Assembly (NCBI GenBank): GCA_019055375.1
Contig: JAHQIW010000151.1
Coordinates: 1 to 64,000 of the forward strand
Direction of reading: 5' to 3'
Source: Parelaphostrongylus tenuis
Taxonomy: Eukaryota; Nematoda; Chromadorea; Rhabditida; Metastrongylidae
DNA length: 64,000 bases
Shown here one piece after another: positions 32,401 through 43,835 of this stretch. A program made the position numbers and the translations under genes. The notes below the pieces were generated by a model. It searched no databases. It was not told the origin of the DNA and saw only the letters and a list, made by a program, of their open reading frames with translations. Each line of letters opens with the position of its first letter. Positions within the stretch are counted from its first letter, which is position 1.

Positions 32401-33390
32401 CCCCTATTACTTATTACCGTTATCGATAGAATATTATGTGCATTGTCTACGAGGAGGACTTGTTCACTAGTAGTGCAAGTGAGGAAGAAGACGAGTATGG
32501 CGGCGTCATTTCCGGTGGTGTTACTGAAACAAACAGCAATTAGTGAATTCAGAATAGATTTTCTGACATTTCAACACAAATACTTTGATTGAAAGCTTTG
32601 AAAAGTTGATCTGAAGCAAATAAGGCATTGTATACATTGGATGCTATGCATTTGGTTTCAAAAGAATAGCCTCCTTAGAAGTTTAAATAATACATGAACC
32701 TCATCTAGAACTACCAGAATAGAATAGTATCAAGTTTAAGAACTTGGATTTGTTGGGTTGATTTTTCAGTGTATCGTTTCTAACGTTCTAATAGCAGAGA
32801 TCACCCAGCATAGAAATTACGTAGACGATTAGTATTACAAAACAATATACGACTACAGATCTTTGCGGCCCATTAACTTCTTGATTATCTAAAAGATCAT
32901 AGCCACTGGAAGCTTGCCTTGAGTATTATGTATATATTTTGTTTAGAGAAAGGGACAATGGATGAAGGTTCCAGTGTTGATCAATAATGAGGGATTCTTC
33001 AGGCACCAGGCTTCATGGAGTATCGTTAGTGCATGCTCATCTGGTCAACACAGCGACTTATAATGATCTACTAATGTATATGTAAATGTTTCAATGTTTG
33101 CATACAATACTGGCAACATATGCTCGATCATGAGACTTTGGAGGCCTGATTGGGGCAGCGTGCAAACAGTTCGGAGCCGGCGTGTGTTTTTGCACTTCAC
33201 CTCAGACCATTATTGTCGTGCATGCCTAACAACAGCACTCTCCATGTCACATAGAATTTCGTGGGTTTGAAATTATCATTATTATGCAAAAAGCAGACGA
33301 AAGCTTTAATCTAAATTTAAATTGACGATCCAGGTTTCGGGGCCGGAGAGCATGAACAGGTTTCCCATAGTACATACTATTAGATACGAA
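29260..33390. repeat. X block copy 2
   Basis: Direct repeat of 23880-27945, running on at its right into gene-family copy 33711-36670. Compared with the inverted copy at 46430-49325 it preserves the empty site of the solo PLTR (GCGAGATATGGGATGTTG on the reverse strand near 30770). No conserved gene was seen. Confidence 0.6.
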
Positions 33391-33710
33391 ATTTGTCAGC
33401 TCACTATGTAATTTCACCTGTGACTGACAAAAGGTCGACCTTCAAGTGACTTATTGACGATCAACGTAGACAATCGTAGTTGGTCTTTATTGCGGGCCAA
33501 TGAACGGATACCTTATAGATAATTTATTCAGGTTAGCTGAAGGGTACATACGATAGACGAAATGTTTTGGTATACTTGGTAGAAAGGCTCCTTCAAAGAT
33601 TTGAGTGATGCGTAAATATGCCTCCAGATGAGGATGTGAACATTTTTGCAGAATATAAAGACGATCGAAAAGATGTATGAAAGGGGCAAAAAAATTGGAA
33701 GTAACCGCAC

Positions 33711-33857
33711 CTTTTGCACATTCATGTCGTGAACTAAGTCCATAAAACTTCGCCTTGTAGCATTCAAATGCAGTCACAGCTAACAATAGAAGCACTATCA
33801 CTAGCAATAGAGCAACTAGTACAATTGTCTGCGGCCTGTTCTTGACTCGCCGTTGTT
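33711..33857 (-). CDS. Transmembrane exon (gamma), copy 2
   Basis: A 147-nt exon candidate, phase 1 on both sides, with a GATTTTTTCAG acceptor and a GTGCGG donor. It encodes QRRVKNRPQ, a helix TIVLVALLLVIVLLLLAVTA, then FECYKAKFYGLSSRHECAK. Basic residues before the helix and RHEC after it match the other copies. An open frame continues upstream through the acceptor for about 25 codons, but that part contains a stop in the other copies, so I place the exon start at the acceptor. Confidence 0.5.
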
Positions 33858-35133
33858 CTGAAAAAATCCCTATTTGAAACTCATTGAAATGTATGACGAG
33901 ATACTCAGAACTACAACAGAAACCACAATGCACTTTTGTTGATCAACAGTCATAAGTGTTTCTATGAGCTTCATATGCTAACTCATAAACCACAAATTCC
34001 TAAGAATGACGTGGTGAATGTAGAGAAAATAGAGTGGCCGAGCAATGCGTAAATTGTCTATAGTTCGATCTCGCTTCTCGTTCAAACCAGTCATTATATC
34101 CCTTGGTGGTTGACGATTCCGTACAATATTCTCAGAGTCAGCAAGATTGACTCAACACATTAGTAGGTCCCAAAGGTCATTCTATGGACCGAATATGTGT
34201 TCGATCACATTTTCAATGCTACGAATTGTTTTCAGAATTTGTGAGACTTCATACGATCGATCAAAGATGAGTTCCCTTATTGAGATTATATGCGCTATTT
34301 CTTCGAATCGGGCACTTTTTACATCCCTTTTTCTTAAAAAGACGTCTTTCTCCAGTAAGACGAAATGATTCTAATTACAAACTAAGAAAACATCGCCGCC
34401 AATCTTGAGTTTTGATTAATGATTTTTTACATGTCTCGTAAAGTCTTCGTGACGACTGGAAACCAGTCTCAACTAGAAAGTAGATCCAGAAGAGACTGCG
34501 AATGGCGAAGAATAGAAGTCATAGCCTAGTATTTTCCGGTGGCATTTTTGGTATGTCACCTGTATTACACGGAAATATGTATCGCAATATTAGGTTTTCA
34601 AATTGAACTACGGAGGCAACAAAATTACTGATGACACCGGTTTTTTAGGATGAGTTCACAATACAGTATGCACTACAAGTGCGGCGTAATACACGAAGGA
34701 ATCTTCTCTTGTGTCACCTACGCAAACGAACTTAACACTATGGATGAAACATGAAATACCCTTGCATGTAGCATCGAACGACAGTCTCGTCTCCAACAGT
34801 AGCGTCTCCAAAGGGATAGAATACATAGGAGGCTCTTACATAATGTGATCAGTTTCGGAGGCAAGTATAACACAATTTGTCGATTGCCGATGGGTAAGCA
34901 TTTTTGTTTGTTCTGAGTGCAAGGCCCAACCAGCGATTTTGTGCCTAGTAAGACAGCTCTAAGTACTGCGCTCCTCGTGCCTTTGCATCATTTGTGCACC
35001 AAAATGGATTATTGTAATTGGGCCGAATGACCACTTCAACTATACGTAGCAACAACAATATAAATCACCATGCCTTTTCTGCAGTATTTTGTATTATTTC
35101 GTGATTAATACTTACAATCATATGGAACCTACC

Positions 35134-35242
35134 ACTGTCTAAGGTATCCAGCCTAGCAATCTGTACAAGGTCATCACGAGTGAGGTTGTAGTTATGGGCA
35201 AGAAGGATGGTGGGCATTTTTTAGCGAAAGGACTGACACCAC
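35134..35242 (-). pseudogene. vWA-like exon (beta), copy 2, frameshifted
   Basis: Same borders as the exon at 60964, but one base is lost in GCTAAAAAATGCC. The remaining part still reads as NYNLTRDDLVQIARLDTLDS. The shared loss with the 44.6-kb copy shows that it predates the inverted duplication. Confidence 0.5.
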
Positions 35243-36678
35243 CTAAAAAAACAAGTGATACTGTGTTGCTAGAACAATGAATTAGCAATGAGAACATAGT
35301 TGCGATGCTTTAATGAAGTAGTTAATGGCTGCTTCCAAACAAAAACTACCAGGGGTAAAAATATGTTTGCTGAAGCAATCGAAAATCAGCCGTATTACAT
35401 GATTACACACAAGCAACTTTTATGCTGGCAGAGTTGGCAGTTCTCAGCTAATCAGGCAATCCAAAACAAAAATAGATCGAGCAATGTTTGAGTTCCTTAT
35501 GTTATGCTGAATGTGTACTTTTTCAGCGCTTTGCTTCAGCAGTTTAACTACAGTAAAAGTAACAGAAAATAAGTGGTCGAAATTATTTGGCTGAGCATCT
35601 ATCGATGCTCGGTTCATCTTTCATAGTTGATAGAAAAAACGTTAACAGATGATCGCATTTCGAGCAATACCGAACGCGAACGACTTAGAGACATAGCAGA
35701 ACGAGACCTTCCTATTATCCTACATTATGGGTATTTATACTGGCTGATGATTCATGAGTTAATAGAAAAAGAAGACGTTCTATCTGAATTAAACGATGTT
35801 GACGACAATATTTTCACGTGAACACTGTTTGCTTTGGTCGCTCGCCTCATATGATGATCATTTATGGAAACGGGAAAGGACAAAAACATTCTGATCGAGT
35901 AAGAAATCGTTCTAAAGAAAAGCTACAACGATAATTTGTACTGTCAACGTCAATGCTTTCACAAAGAAACCCTTCTCGTTCTTCGCTCACTATAACCAAC
36001 CATTGCAAAAGCCTATGACTAAATATCAAACTCCCTTGATATCTTTAAGTGCGGCGGATAGTGCCTATAGCGTCAAAAAAACTTCCTTGAATTATTTTTA
36101 TAATGGCAAATCTACAGCATAGGAGTGAAATTATATCTTGTTCAGTACAAATTTTAGCTTCAGAATTATGTACTGATGCTCTACGGATCATTCAACATTC
36201 TTGAGAAGGTTTCTGATGTGAGCACTTACAAAGTTAAAAAGGTATAGAGCATTCAGCGTTGATCAATTTCTGGGGGATGCGGCAAGCAATCGAATTCGTC
36301 AATTATCGTTTGAGATGACTGGATGCACATCTGGCCTTTACAATAGTGAGATGCGATGGTCTACTGATGTGTGTTAAATCACTGCTATCCTTTAAAACGA
36401 ATATGATGTCGTCTCGTCGACTTCGGAGAGATGCAAGGCATTATGAGCCTAGACGCAGGATCCACCCATCGACCATGTGTGTCGTAATTAGCTTCTAACC
36501 GCTGCAACTCACCCTCTCAGACACTCAGTAATCACCGTTATTCTCTCATCTTCGCAGTATATAATGTTGATATAGTATATGAATTACTTTGATGATTTTT
36601 GGCTAGGTTTAGGGAAGGTATAATCCAACAAAATAAGCAAACCTTCGTTAAGCTGTGTTGGGGTTGTTATCATGCATT

Positions 36679-36957
36679 AAGGGATTGTCAACGCCGAGAG
36701 CTATATCCTTTATCCTTTAGAGATAAGGTCAACGGTCTTATGTGACATAACTTGAGAAATTTTTCGAAGTGTGTTACACAAGACCGGCGATTTCTCCCAT
36801 ATAAGTATAGATTACGATTTGACGAAGGCAGGGTCGCCGAAACGTTAACTATCAAGTTTTGAGAGTGGGGATATAACAAGCTCGTGCAAGTTTTAGCCAT
36901 TGTAACACTCTAATATGATTATAACCAAATCATTGTCAATAAAACACCCAGACAAAG
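36679..36957 (+). repeat. PLTR of family F3 with SINE tail (left arm)
   Basis: This is the inverted match of 38333-38603. It starts with a short piece of SINE tail (ACGCCGAGAGCTATATCCTT) and continues as a PLTR with a hammerhead-like core at 36814-36850 (TTTGACGA, GGC...GCC, GAAACGTT). The first core C is replaced by T, so cleavage is doubtful. Confidence 0.6.
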
Positions 36958-36989
36958 CCTTGTTCTGTAACTGTTTTCGCATAACCTTG

Positions 36990-38330
36990 TCATTTTCTTT
37001 AAGTTGCAGCCTCTTTCTTCCTAGGAACTGATTATCCACGCCTAGGGCGCCTTTCTTCTCACTCTCAATTTCTCATGCAAAAAGACGCATTTGCCTCTCC
37101 TGCGAGTGTCGCTTTTGCTATGGCGCGACGCCGCCTGCCTATCAACGATGGTCCTCAAAGGGTTGAACATATATCAAAAGAGGTCTAGTAGTGTAATGAC
37201 AGCGGCTTTTTAGCAAGTTATTTATTATGACCATCGTCATTCCAGGCACAAAATTTTCAAAATATATCTATATTGGTAAGAGAAATTCCCGCCTCAAGAT
37301 TGATTTATTAAGAGTCGACGAGTTCATCTAGACTAATTGCCGATAAAAATAAAATGCCTTCCATTGCAATTATAGCACGTAAAAAGTCTGGTTATCAGTT
37401 GCTCCACAAATGCATTCACCAAAGTTTCTGTAGTTTTTATCCAGATATTACCAATATCTGTCTCATTAGAACATCGCGATTGCCTCTTTATTGCTAGATT
37501 GTCTCTCTTATGATAAATAACCTATTTTTTCAACTGTCAGGATTTTCGTCGCAATAATGCCCATCTTTTCACTTGCCGGTAATTATCGAGCCACAACCGA
37601 TGACTTTGTAGTCTTTGCCATAATGTAAGCTATAAATAGTGATTGGTTCAATGTGAATATCACTTTTTCGTATATAAATGCGCAAAAAACAGTTGAAGGT
37701 ATTGTAAAAGCCGCTAGTTGGAGCTCGTACTTAAGACAAACCAGGCTTGTTGTTCATACTGATTCTCAAATTGATATCCACTTGATTTCAAATCTCTCAC
37801 AACTTATTGTATTAGTCTCGCATGCAATCAGTCACTTCTACGACGCAAGATATGGGAATCAATGATTGACGGGTCTTTTAACGGTCGAGCCCTAGTGCTT
37901 TTATGCTTCATTTGCAGTATTGCTCGTTCGCCTGACAGAGAAGAATTCTATCCTGTTTTCGACAAGATTCGCAACGCATTACTGTAAGAAAGAACACTTC
38001 CTGAGTACAGTGCGCCGCTACTATTCTTGTTGTTTGCGTAGTTCATCCCAAAGACTTGATATTACTGCTCTCTTTCACGTGTTATTCAAGTGATCTGCAA
38101 AGAAAACTTGCAAACAATCACTATTACTTTTATCAACCCACATCTTACTGCAATTCATCTTTTGATTTGAACTGTTTTTCAGTTCTCCCATTTTCTTCCA
38201 GTTCTCCTTAACAACCTAATGATTGGTCCTTTCAGGACGTTGAGTACTCGTCATTACTCCTTAAACAATTCGTTCAGCTAATATAGTCTTTTATTTAGAC
38301 AATGGAGTCACGAACAAGAAAAGGCAGTGG
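36990..38330 (+). repeat. Z segment copy 1
   Basis: A non-coding segment of about 1.3 kb that recurs at 50640-51900 and, truncated, at 54235-54980. Landmarks are CATTTTCTTTAAGTTGCAGCC, GGCGCGACGCCGCCTGCC and TATAAATAGTG. In this copy it lies between two inverted F3 PLTRs and has no RTE insertion, so it represents the unfilled site ...GCATAACCTTGTCATTTTC. The frame at 37653-37865 (NITFSYINAQKTVEGIVKAA) is not kept in the other copies. Confidence 0.55.
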
Positions 38331-38332
38331 CC

Positions 38333-38603
38333 TGGGTGTTTTATTGACAATGATTTGGTTATAATCATATTAGAATGTTACAATGGCTAAAACTTGCACG
38401 AGGTTGTTATATCCCCACTCTCAAAACTTGATGGTTAACGTTTCGGCGACCGTGCCTTCATCAATCGTAATTTATACTTATATGGGAGAGGTCGCCGGTC
38501 TTGTGTGACACACTTCGAAAAATTTCTCAAGTTATGTTACATAAGATTGTTGACCTTTTCTCTAAAGGATAAAGAATATAGCTCTCGGCGTTGACAATCC
38601 CTT
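38333..38603 (-). repeat. PLTR of family F3 with SINE tail (right arm)
   Basis: Reverse complement of 36679-36957, with a hammerhead-like core at 38433-38466 (TTGATGA...GAAACGTT on the reverse strand). The SINE tail beside the PLTR is present on both arms, so the arms arose by inverted duplication and not by two insertions. Confidence 0.6.
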
Positions 38604-38850
38604 AAAAATGCGCCATGCATTCATTTTCATTCATAACTTCGTTTGAGGTGATTGAATGCATATCTAGCCCTAGCAATGACTCGCGATGACCTCCCGCTGT
38701 ACCGAGTCAGTGCTGCTTATCCTCCCAGATAAGTCTGAGATCAGTTTGGTACCACTTTATCGACCTCAGAGGTATAAATGGCTTGGCGAACCACAGGAGC
38801 GCGATCAAACCATTGACCTCGTGTGAGACGCAGAGCACCTCTAACCACTG
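38570..38850 (-). repeat. tRNA-headed SINE-like repeat (variant a)
   Basis: Full reverse-strand relative of the repeat at 61500-61800, including CACCTCAAACGAAGTTA and a degenerate tRNA-like head near 38810-38850. Confidence 0.5.
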
Positions 38851-38865
38851 CACGAAGCATAAATA

Positions 38866-38903
38866 AGAATCTGAGGAAAGCGGAGTCCGCGAAACGTCAG
38901 CCA
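38866..38903 (+). ncRNA. Hammerhead-ribozyme-like motif, family F5
   Basis: CTGAGGA, stem II GCGG-AGT-CCGC with perfect pairing, then GAAACGTC in order. Core residues are intact. The stem I partner is weak (GAAT against AGCC). The sequence after it (TTTTGATAAAGAGATATG) differs from the other PLTR families. Confidence 0.55.
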
Positions 38904-39164
38904 TTAGGTTTTGATAAAGAGATATGCCACATCGTGCAAGATTTAAAGAAGATCACAAATGTAAAAAAGTTCACATTCCTTTACTCATGCTGAGGTTTAG
39001 TGGGAGTCGACCTATTGAACTGTTACAAATGCATTTCTGTGCATTGTACCCTTGTAATGAATGCAAGAAAGGTATGCTTTCCACCATAATGCAAAAAAAA
39101 TTTTTACCCTTGCAACTCTTTGGACGAAAAAAAGGTTGTTGCTCGAATTCCGAAGCAGCGTTTA

Positions 39165-39465
39165 ACCTGACTATAAGGATCATTTTCCTATTGTATGCTT
39201 GGCGAGTGCCGCAGCCGAGCGATTGTTGCTCGTTGTGGCTGATGTGAAGCCGAGTTCCATACCCCTTCTTAAACACTCTCTGGCAGTCAACAAGAAAACC
39301 CTATATGACACTAAAGCTAGGCTCTATCCTCGAGATTTCAAAGAGACATGCTCGATCACCATGTATTCGACATCCTTCAAGAAGAAGATGGAAAACGAAC
39401 CGAATGCTAGAAGCACTAAGATCCGCAAATTAGAATTTGTAATGGCGGCTCAAACCAATAAATGA
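39165..39465 (+). CDS. Unidentified basic C-terminal exon or processed fragment
   Basis: After a GACTATAAG possible acceptor the frame is open for about 98 codons to TGA at 39465, followed at once by AATAAATGAATAAG, which could serve for polyadenylation. The product contains ASAAAERLLLVVADVKPSSI, then a Lys/Arg-rich end with SFKKKMENEP and STKIRKLEFVMAAQTNK. Composition is protein-like. No second copy exists in the window and I do not recognise the family. The overlapping frame 38924-39247 is a likely shadow. Confidence 0.3.
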
Positions 39466-39485
39466 ATAAGTTTTTTTTTCTTTCT

Positions 39486-39745
39486 CCAATTTATTCCTAT
39501 TTACCCGCTTAAGAGGTGGTAAGATTTCATGATCACCCACTAATGTAGAGTTATGTGCAAAACTTCGCGTCAGGCGGGACTTTAACCCGCACCTCACTGT
39601 GTCCGGGAACGCATGCTCTATCTGTTACACTACTGACGCCCATTTTGCACACAACTCTTTCTGTGTTGCAGCACATCTATAATCTATTACTGGGTATCTA
39701 TGAAATCTTACCACCGCTAAAGCAGTTAAAAAAAAATAAATTGAC
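39486..39745. repeat. Foldback element with a tRNA-like sequence in its loop
   Basis: Left sequence near 39486-39560 (TTTATTCCTATTTACCCGC, GGTGGTAAGATTTCATGA, AACTC, TGTGCAAA) pairs as an imperfect inverted repeat with 39643-39745 (TTTGCACACAACTC, ATCTATGAAATCTTACCACC, AAATAAATTG). The space between the arms is taken up by the tRNA-like sequence at 39567-39639. Confidence 0.6.
39567..39639 (-). tRNA. tRNA-like sequence 2 (degenerate)
   Basis: On the reverse strand GCGTCAG pairs with CTGACGC as a 7-bp acceptor stem, and the T arm is GCGGG/CCCGC. The anticodon stem is poorly paired and the loop is CCGGACA. It is related to the tRNA-like sequences at 6061 and 39878. Confidence 0.4.
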
Positions 39746-39877
39746 TTAATCTTTAACACCCATTGTTTTTCAGCGTGACTGGGTTCAATGTCGACACTGA
39801 CTACCTTGGTCAGGCCGTTGACAGCTAGCGGCTGACAGATAGATGCGTTGTAGCGTAGAAGAATGGTGTCAAAATGG

Positions 39878-39950
39878 GGATCAGTAGGGTAACGGATAGA
39901 GCACGCGCTCCCGGATAGAGCGAGGTGCGGATTCTAGTCTCATCTGACTC
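39878..39950 (+). tRNA. tRNA-like sequence 3 (degenerate)
   Basis: The anticodon arm is perfect (CGCTC-CCGGATA-GAGCG), with the same odd loop as at 6093-6099 lacking T33. The acceptor stem GGATCAG/CTGACTC has one mismatch and a wobble, and the T arm is eroded. Its upstream 100 bp resembles that of the copy at 6061, so the repeat unit is longer than the tRNA. Confidence 0.4.
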
Positions 39951-40636
39951 GAAAGTTTTTCACATCACTCTACATTACTGGGTATGTATGCTTACTATTT
40001 CTGGCATGAAGATTCCATTCATAATGAATAAGATAATAAATTACAATAAAGATTTTATGGCGTCGTCGTCAGCGTCTGATAAAATTATAGCTATATCACC
40101 ATCGAATAAACAACCAGGGCAACTTCCTGTGCTTGTTCGTAGTTCAGTGGCCTAAGAAAAAGGCCGTATTAGCTATATGAGTTGTTCCATACCTCCATCA
40201 CTCACTTACAATTCGGCTGCACTGCTGTCACTGATTTGTTCTCGTTTCTCAAACTATGCTGCCATGTGGCAGTTTGCCCATTGTTATATATAAAGGTTCA
40301 GTAGCCCATGTTTGAAGCCATTTTGATCTTAAGTGACAAGTCATACGAATCCAAAACTCTCCATACTGAGCCGATTGATTATTCTGGTCCATCAGTTGAG
40401 TCGAAATACTCTGTTCGCCTGCACTGACTAATATGTTCCGTAGCCCCGTTGCCGGGGATCAAAGCCAGTCTTTACTCATAGAATAACATCCGCACACCCT
40501 GTTTTCCTGTTGACGACCGGTGGTTATACATTTCTATCTATTATATTCGCATGTGAGAGTAACTCAGTATATTCTACCTTTCGTTTTGAGTGGTTTCTTA
40601 AACTGACGCTTGAATTTCGATATACGTACTCATATC

Positions 40637-40830
40637 TTTCGTTTCGAGTATTCTTTAACAAAAGCTCAAATTTCGATATGCCTGATAATTAGTTCTAAGC
40701 CACGCATGTCAGTGGTCTGTTAAATGTTAAATGACATGCGTGGCTCAATAATAACTATCAGCCATATTGAATTTTGAGCTGTGTTCTTAAAAAACACTCG
40801 AAACGAAAGGCATGATATCTTGAATGTACT
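40637..40830. repeat. Foldback palindrome FB3 (short form)
   Basis: TTTCGTTTCGAGT...GCCACGCATGTCA on the left is matched by TGACATGCGTGGC...ACTCGAAACGAAA on the right, centred near 40730. The sequence after it (to 41060) continues as a single foldback arm, so the long palindrome seen elsewhere has collapsed here. Confidence 0.6.
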
Positions 40831-41240
40831 AGCCAAGAGCAATCGATCGTACAACACTTTGTGTTTGATGATAATTTCACTGGAAACAGAGTGTAAAATG
40901 TTCGTTGTCGCTAACTCTTAATGTGGGAACTGGAGCAACCACACAGGACAGGCAAAAAAGACAAAAGGATAACTTCGCGATTGACGAGATCGCACGATCG
41001 AAACACGTGTAGCAGGCTCTATAAGCCAGCCCATATAACAGACCGGTGATATGTGTGGCTCAAAAATAATCTTTAAGTGATCATGATATCGTTTGCAAAC
41101 ATGGGTTTCGGCGTCGAATTCTCGGCCGCGTTTCCTACTAGTTGATTCAGAGATGGGGTTAGATCGAAATCAAAAAACAGAGGGGAAAAAAATAAGCTGA
41201 CCGCCCACGGATGATGTAGATGCCAAAATTTAATTTTGAT

Positions 41241-41418
41241 ATTACCTGTATCATCTGTCGTCTCGTTGATCGTTGAGTGATTCGAGCAAGTATCAACAAC
41301 ACTTGCGCTTTTCCTGTCGCGTGCAAGAGTTGCCCAGTGGGTCCTTCTTGCTCCAGGGATTTGCTGAATATCATGTCTTTCTTCGAGACCTTTCGTGAAG
41401 AACTCGGACCAATTTCCA
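41241..41418 (-). pseudogene. RTE 3'-end fragment in a foldback repeat
   Basis: Reverse strand reads TKGLEERHDIQQIPGARRTH then WATLARDRK, followed by the typical 3' end GACAGATGATACAGGTAAT. The left and right flanks are Y-block foldback sequence (CCTGATAATTGTTC...TTGAGCC), so this is a severely 5'-truncated insertion. Confidence 0.7.
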
Positions 41419-43197
41419 CATACCTGATAATTGTTCTTTTGAGCCATGCATGTGGTCTGTTATAGGCACTTGTACAGCCCAATACACTTGCTTCGGCCTG
41501 GGCAGATTCGTACTTTAGCAGTGCCTTCGTTTTTAGCCAGTCCCCTAGGGGGAACCAAACCCCTACACGGGGAAGACACAAGCGCATTAATAATACGTTA
41601 GAATAGGTGAATGTTTCACAAAATGGGCAGTTTTGTATACTCGATTGATCCTGACTGGTATAGCTCGTTCGTTTTGAGTGTTTCTAAGACAATGCTTGCG
41701 ATCAAATGATGGCACCCATAAATAGTGTGTTATCTAAGTGAGGCGTTGGGTTCCCCAAAGGGACTCATCAAAACGAAAGGCACTGCTGAATTGACGAGGC
41801 TGATAAGGCCGAAACCACGTGTATTGGGCCGTATAAGTTACCATAAGAGGCCACATGCATTGCCCAGAAATGATTATCACGCACTCGACTTCATTAATCG
41901 TCATTAGAGGTCACTGAAAGCATAACTGATCTTACAGTCTCTCGCGGTGGTCTACATACGTATCAACTGGCATGTATTCCGCCAGGCAAGTCTGGTGGTG
42001 CTAATTTGTCTACCACGGTGGGATGGAGGCTTGATGGCCTGAGATTTGAAGTCAAACCAATGACGGCATGGTGTTTTGCAAGACACCTCTAACTACCTCG
42101 ACTCACGGATTGACAATAATAATATTAGAATTCTTTGAATTTTGCTGGATCTCTTCACTCAGATCGATTGAGTATATGCTGCCTATTTTGATAAAACAGT
42201 CTGTTGCATGAATGAAAAAAAAGAGCAAAGACCACTGAAGGAATGGTCGGTGTCACAACCATCAGCAACCTAGTGCTAAGTTTCACGCACCTCCGGCAAC
42301 ATCTTTCTGCAATAACGTGAGAACGCTTTAACTCAGCTACTTCCAACCTCCCATTGCAAGGGAAGTCGTCGCGAGCTTGATTCTGCGGCATTCATGAAGA
42401 AGATGAAATTCCCAAGCAAAAGTCAAAGTAACACGAGAAGTGTTACGAGGTGTTTGGGAAGATACATGCAAGAAAACGAATCTGATACTAGAAGTACTTT
42501 GATTCACACTATAAATGTGATGTTGTTTGATGTAAAATAATTGAGATGTAAAAGTTAATGATACTCTGTTCGAAAGTACAAAACGTTCCTATTTTGTAGG
42601 AGGTGAGACCATACCTGGGCTGTTCACGTGGAATGACAGGGAAAACTTTCCTATATCAAAAAACCGTACTAAGTAAAGATGCGAAGTTATGGCAGGTTTT
42701 CTCGATTCATTTTTTGGTTTCTCTTCCAACACATGAAAACGAAAATTAAGGAACTATGAGCGTGATTTCGAAGCGATTATTTTCACTTTAGCGTCAGGTC
42801 CATGTGAACGTTATTAAGATCTCACTGGATTACACGAATAGAATTCTATGAATATATATCCTATACTCTGAACAGGTAGAATAAGTTCAATCAAAGGCCA
42901 CTGATCGAGCTTCAAAAATGCATGATGACAACCCCAACACAGCTCAACATAGGTTTGCTTATTTTGTTGGATTATACCTTCCCTAAACCTAGCCAAAAAC
43001 CATCAACGTAATCCATATACTATAACGATATCATATACTGCGAAGATGAGAGAATCAACGGTGATTACTGAGTTTCTGAGTGGGTGAGTTGCAGCGGTTA
43101 GAAGCTAATTACGACACACATGGCCGATGGGTGGATCCTGCGTCTAATGCTCATAAGGCCTTGCATCTCTCCGAAGTCGACGAGACGATATCATATT

Positions 43198-43835
43198 CCC
43201 AGAAATTGATCAACGCTGAATGCTCTATACCTTCTAAACTTCGTAAGTGCTCACATCAGATACCTTCTCAAGAATGTTGAATGATCCGTAGAGCATCAGT
43301 ACATAATTCTGAAGCTAAAATTTGTACTGAACAAAATATAATTTTACTCCTAAGCTGTGGATTTGCCATTATAAAAATAATCAAGGAAGTTTTTTTGACG
43401 CTATAGCCACTATCCGCTGCACTTAATATATCAAGAGAGTTTGATATTTAGAGGATAGCAGTGATTTAACACACATCAGTAGACCATCGCATCTCCACTA
43501 CTGTAAAGGCCAGATGTGCACTCAGTCATCTCAAACGATAATTGACGAATTCGATTGCTTGCCGCATCCCCCAGAAATTAATCAACGCTGAAAGCTCTAT
43601 ACCTTCCTAACTTCGTAAGTGCTCACATCAGATACCTTCTCAAAAATGATGAATGATCCGTAGAGCATCAGTACATAATTCTGAAGCTAAAATTTGTACT
43701 GAACAAAATATATTTTCACTTCTATGCTGTGGATTTGCCATTATAAAAATAATTCAAGGAAATTTTTTTTGACGCTATAGCCACTATCCGCCGCACTTAA
43801 AGATATCAAGGGAGTTTGATATTTACTGTCATAGG
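43198..43835 (+). repeat. Local tandem duplication, period 372 bp
   Basis: The stretch from CCCAGAAATTGATCAACGCT at 43198 is repeated from 43570. The other gene copies have it once. The duplication splits the tRNA-headed repeat of this copy. Confidence 0.7.

Larger units (their letters stand above)
33711..36670 (-). pseudogene. Gene-family copy 2 (vWA-like/TM)
   Basis: Reverse-strand order: tRNA-headed repeat (36240-36520), alpha exon from 35824, beta exon (35134-35242) and gamma transmembrane exon (33711-33857). It is roughly 95% identical by eye to the inverted copy at 43-46 kb. The beta exon has the one-base loss GCTAAAAAATGCC (intact copies have GCTACAAAAATGCC), so the frame is broken, and the same loss is in the 44-kb copy. 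The gamma exon is open. The upstream exon is absent because the copy ends at 36670, where a repeat tail and PLTR follow. Confidence 0.55.
40180..42400. repeat. Y block copy 2 (inverted)
   Basis: Reverse-oriented relative of 2180-4700, leading into gene-family copy 42400-46129. It contains foldback sequences (40637-41060), a small palindrome centred near 40730, an RTE fragment (41241-41418) and a tRNA-headed repeat (41890-42110). No gene was seen. Confidence 0.5.

Noticed and set aside
33487..33933. A single-exon 148-residue membrane protein
   Set aside because: The frame crosses a strong acceptor (TTTTTTCAG) and a donor (GTGCGG), and the parts outside these are stopped in the other copies. 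Only the 147-nt exon is supported.
35627..35821. Forward frame with ...EKEDVLSELNDV, with relatives at 610-792 and near 60.4 kb
   Set aside because: It looked conserved, but it is antisense to the alpha exon. Between copies, changes fit the reverse frame (VHVKI...) better, and only that frame has a conserved CAG acceptor.
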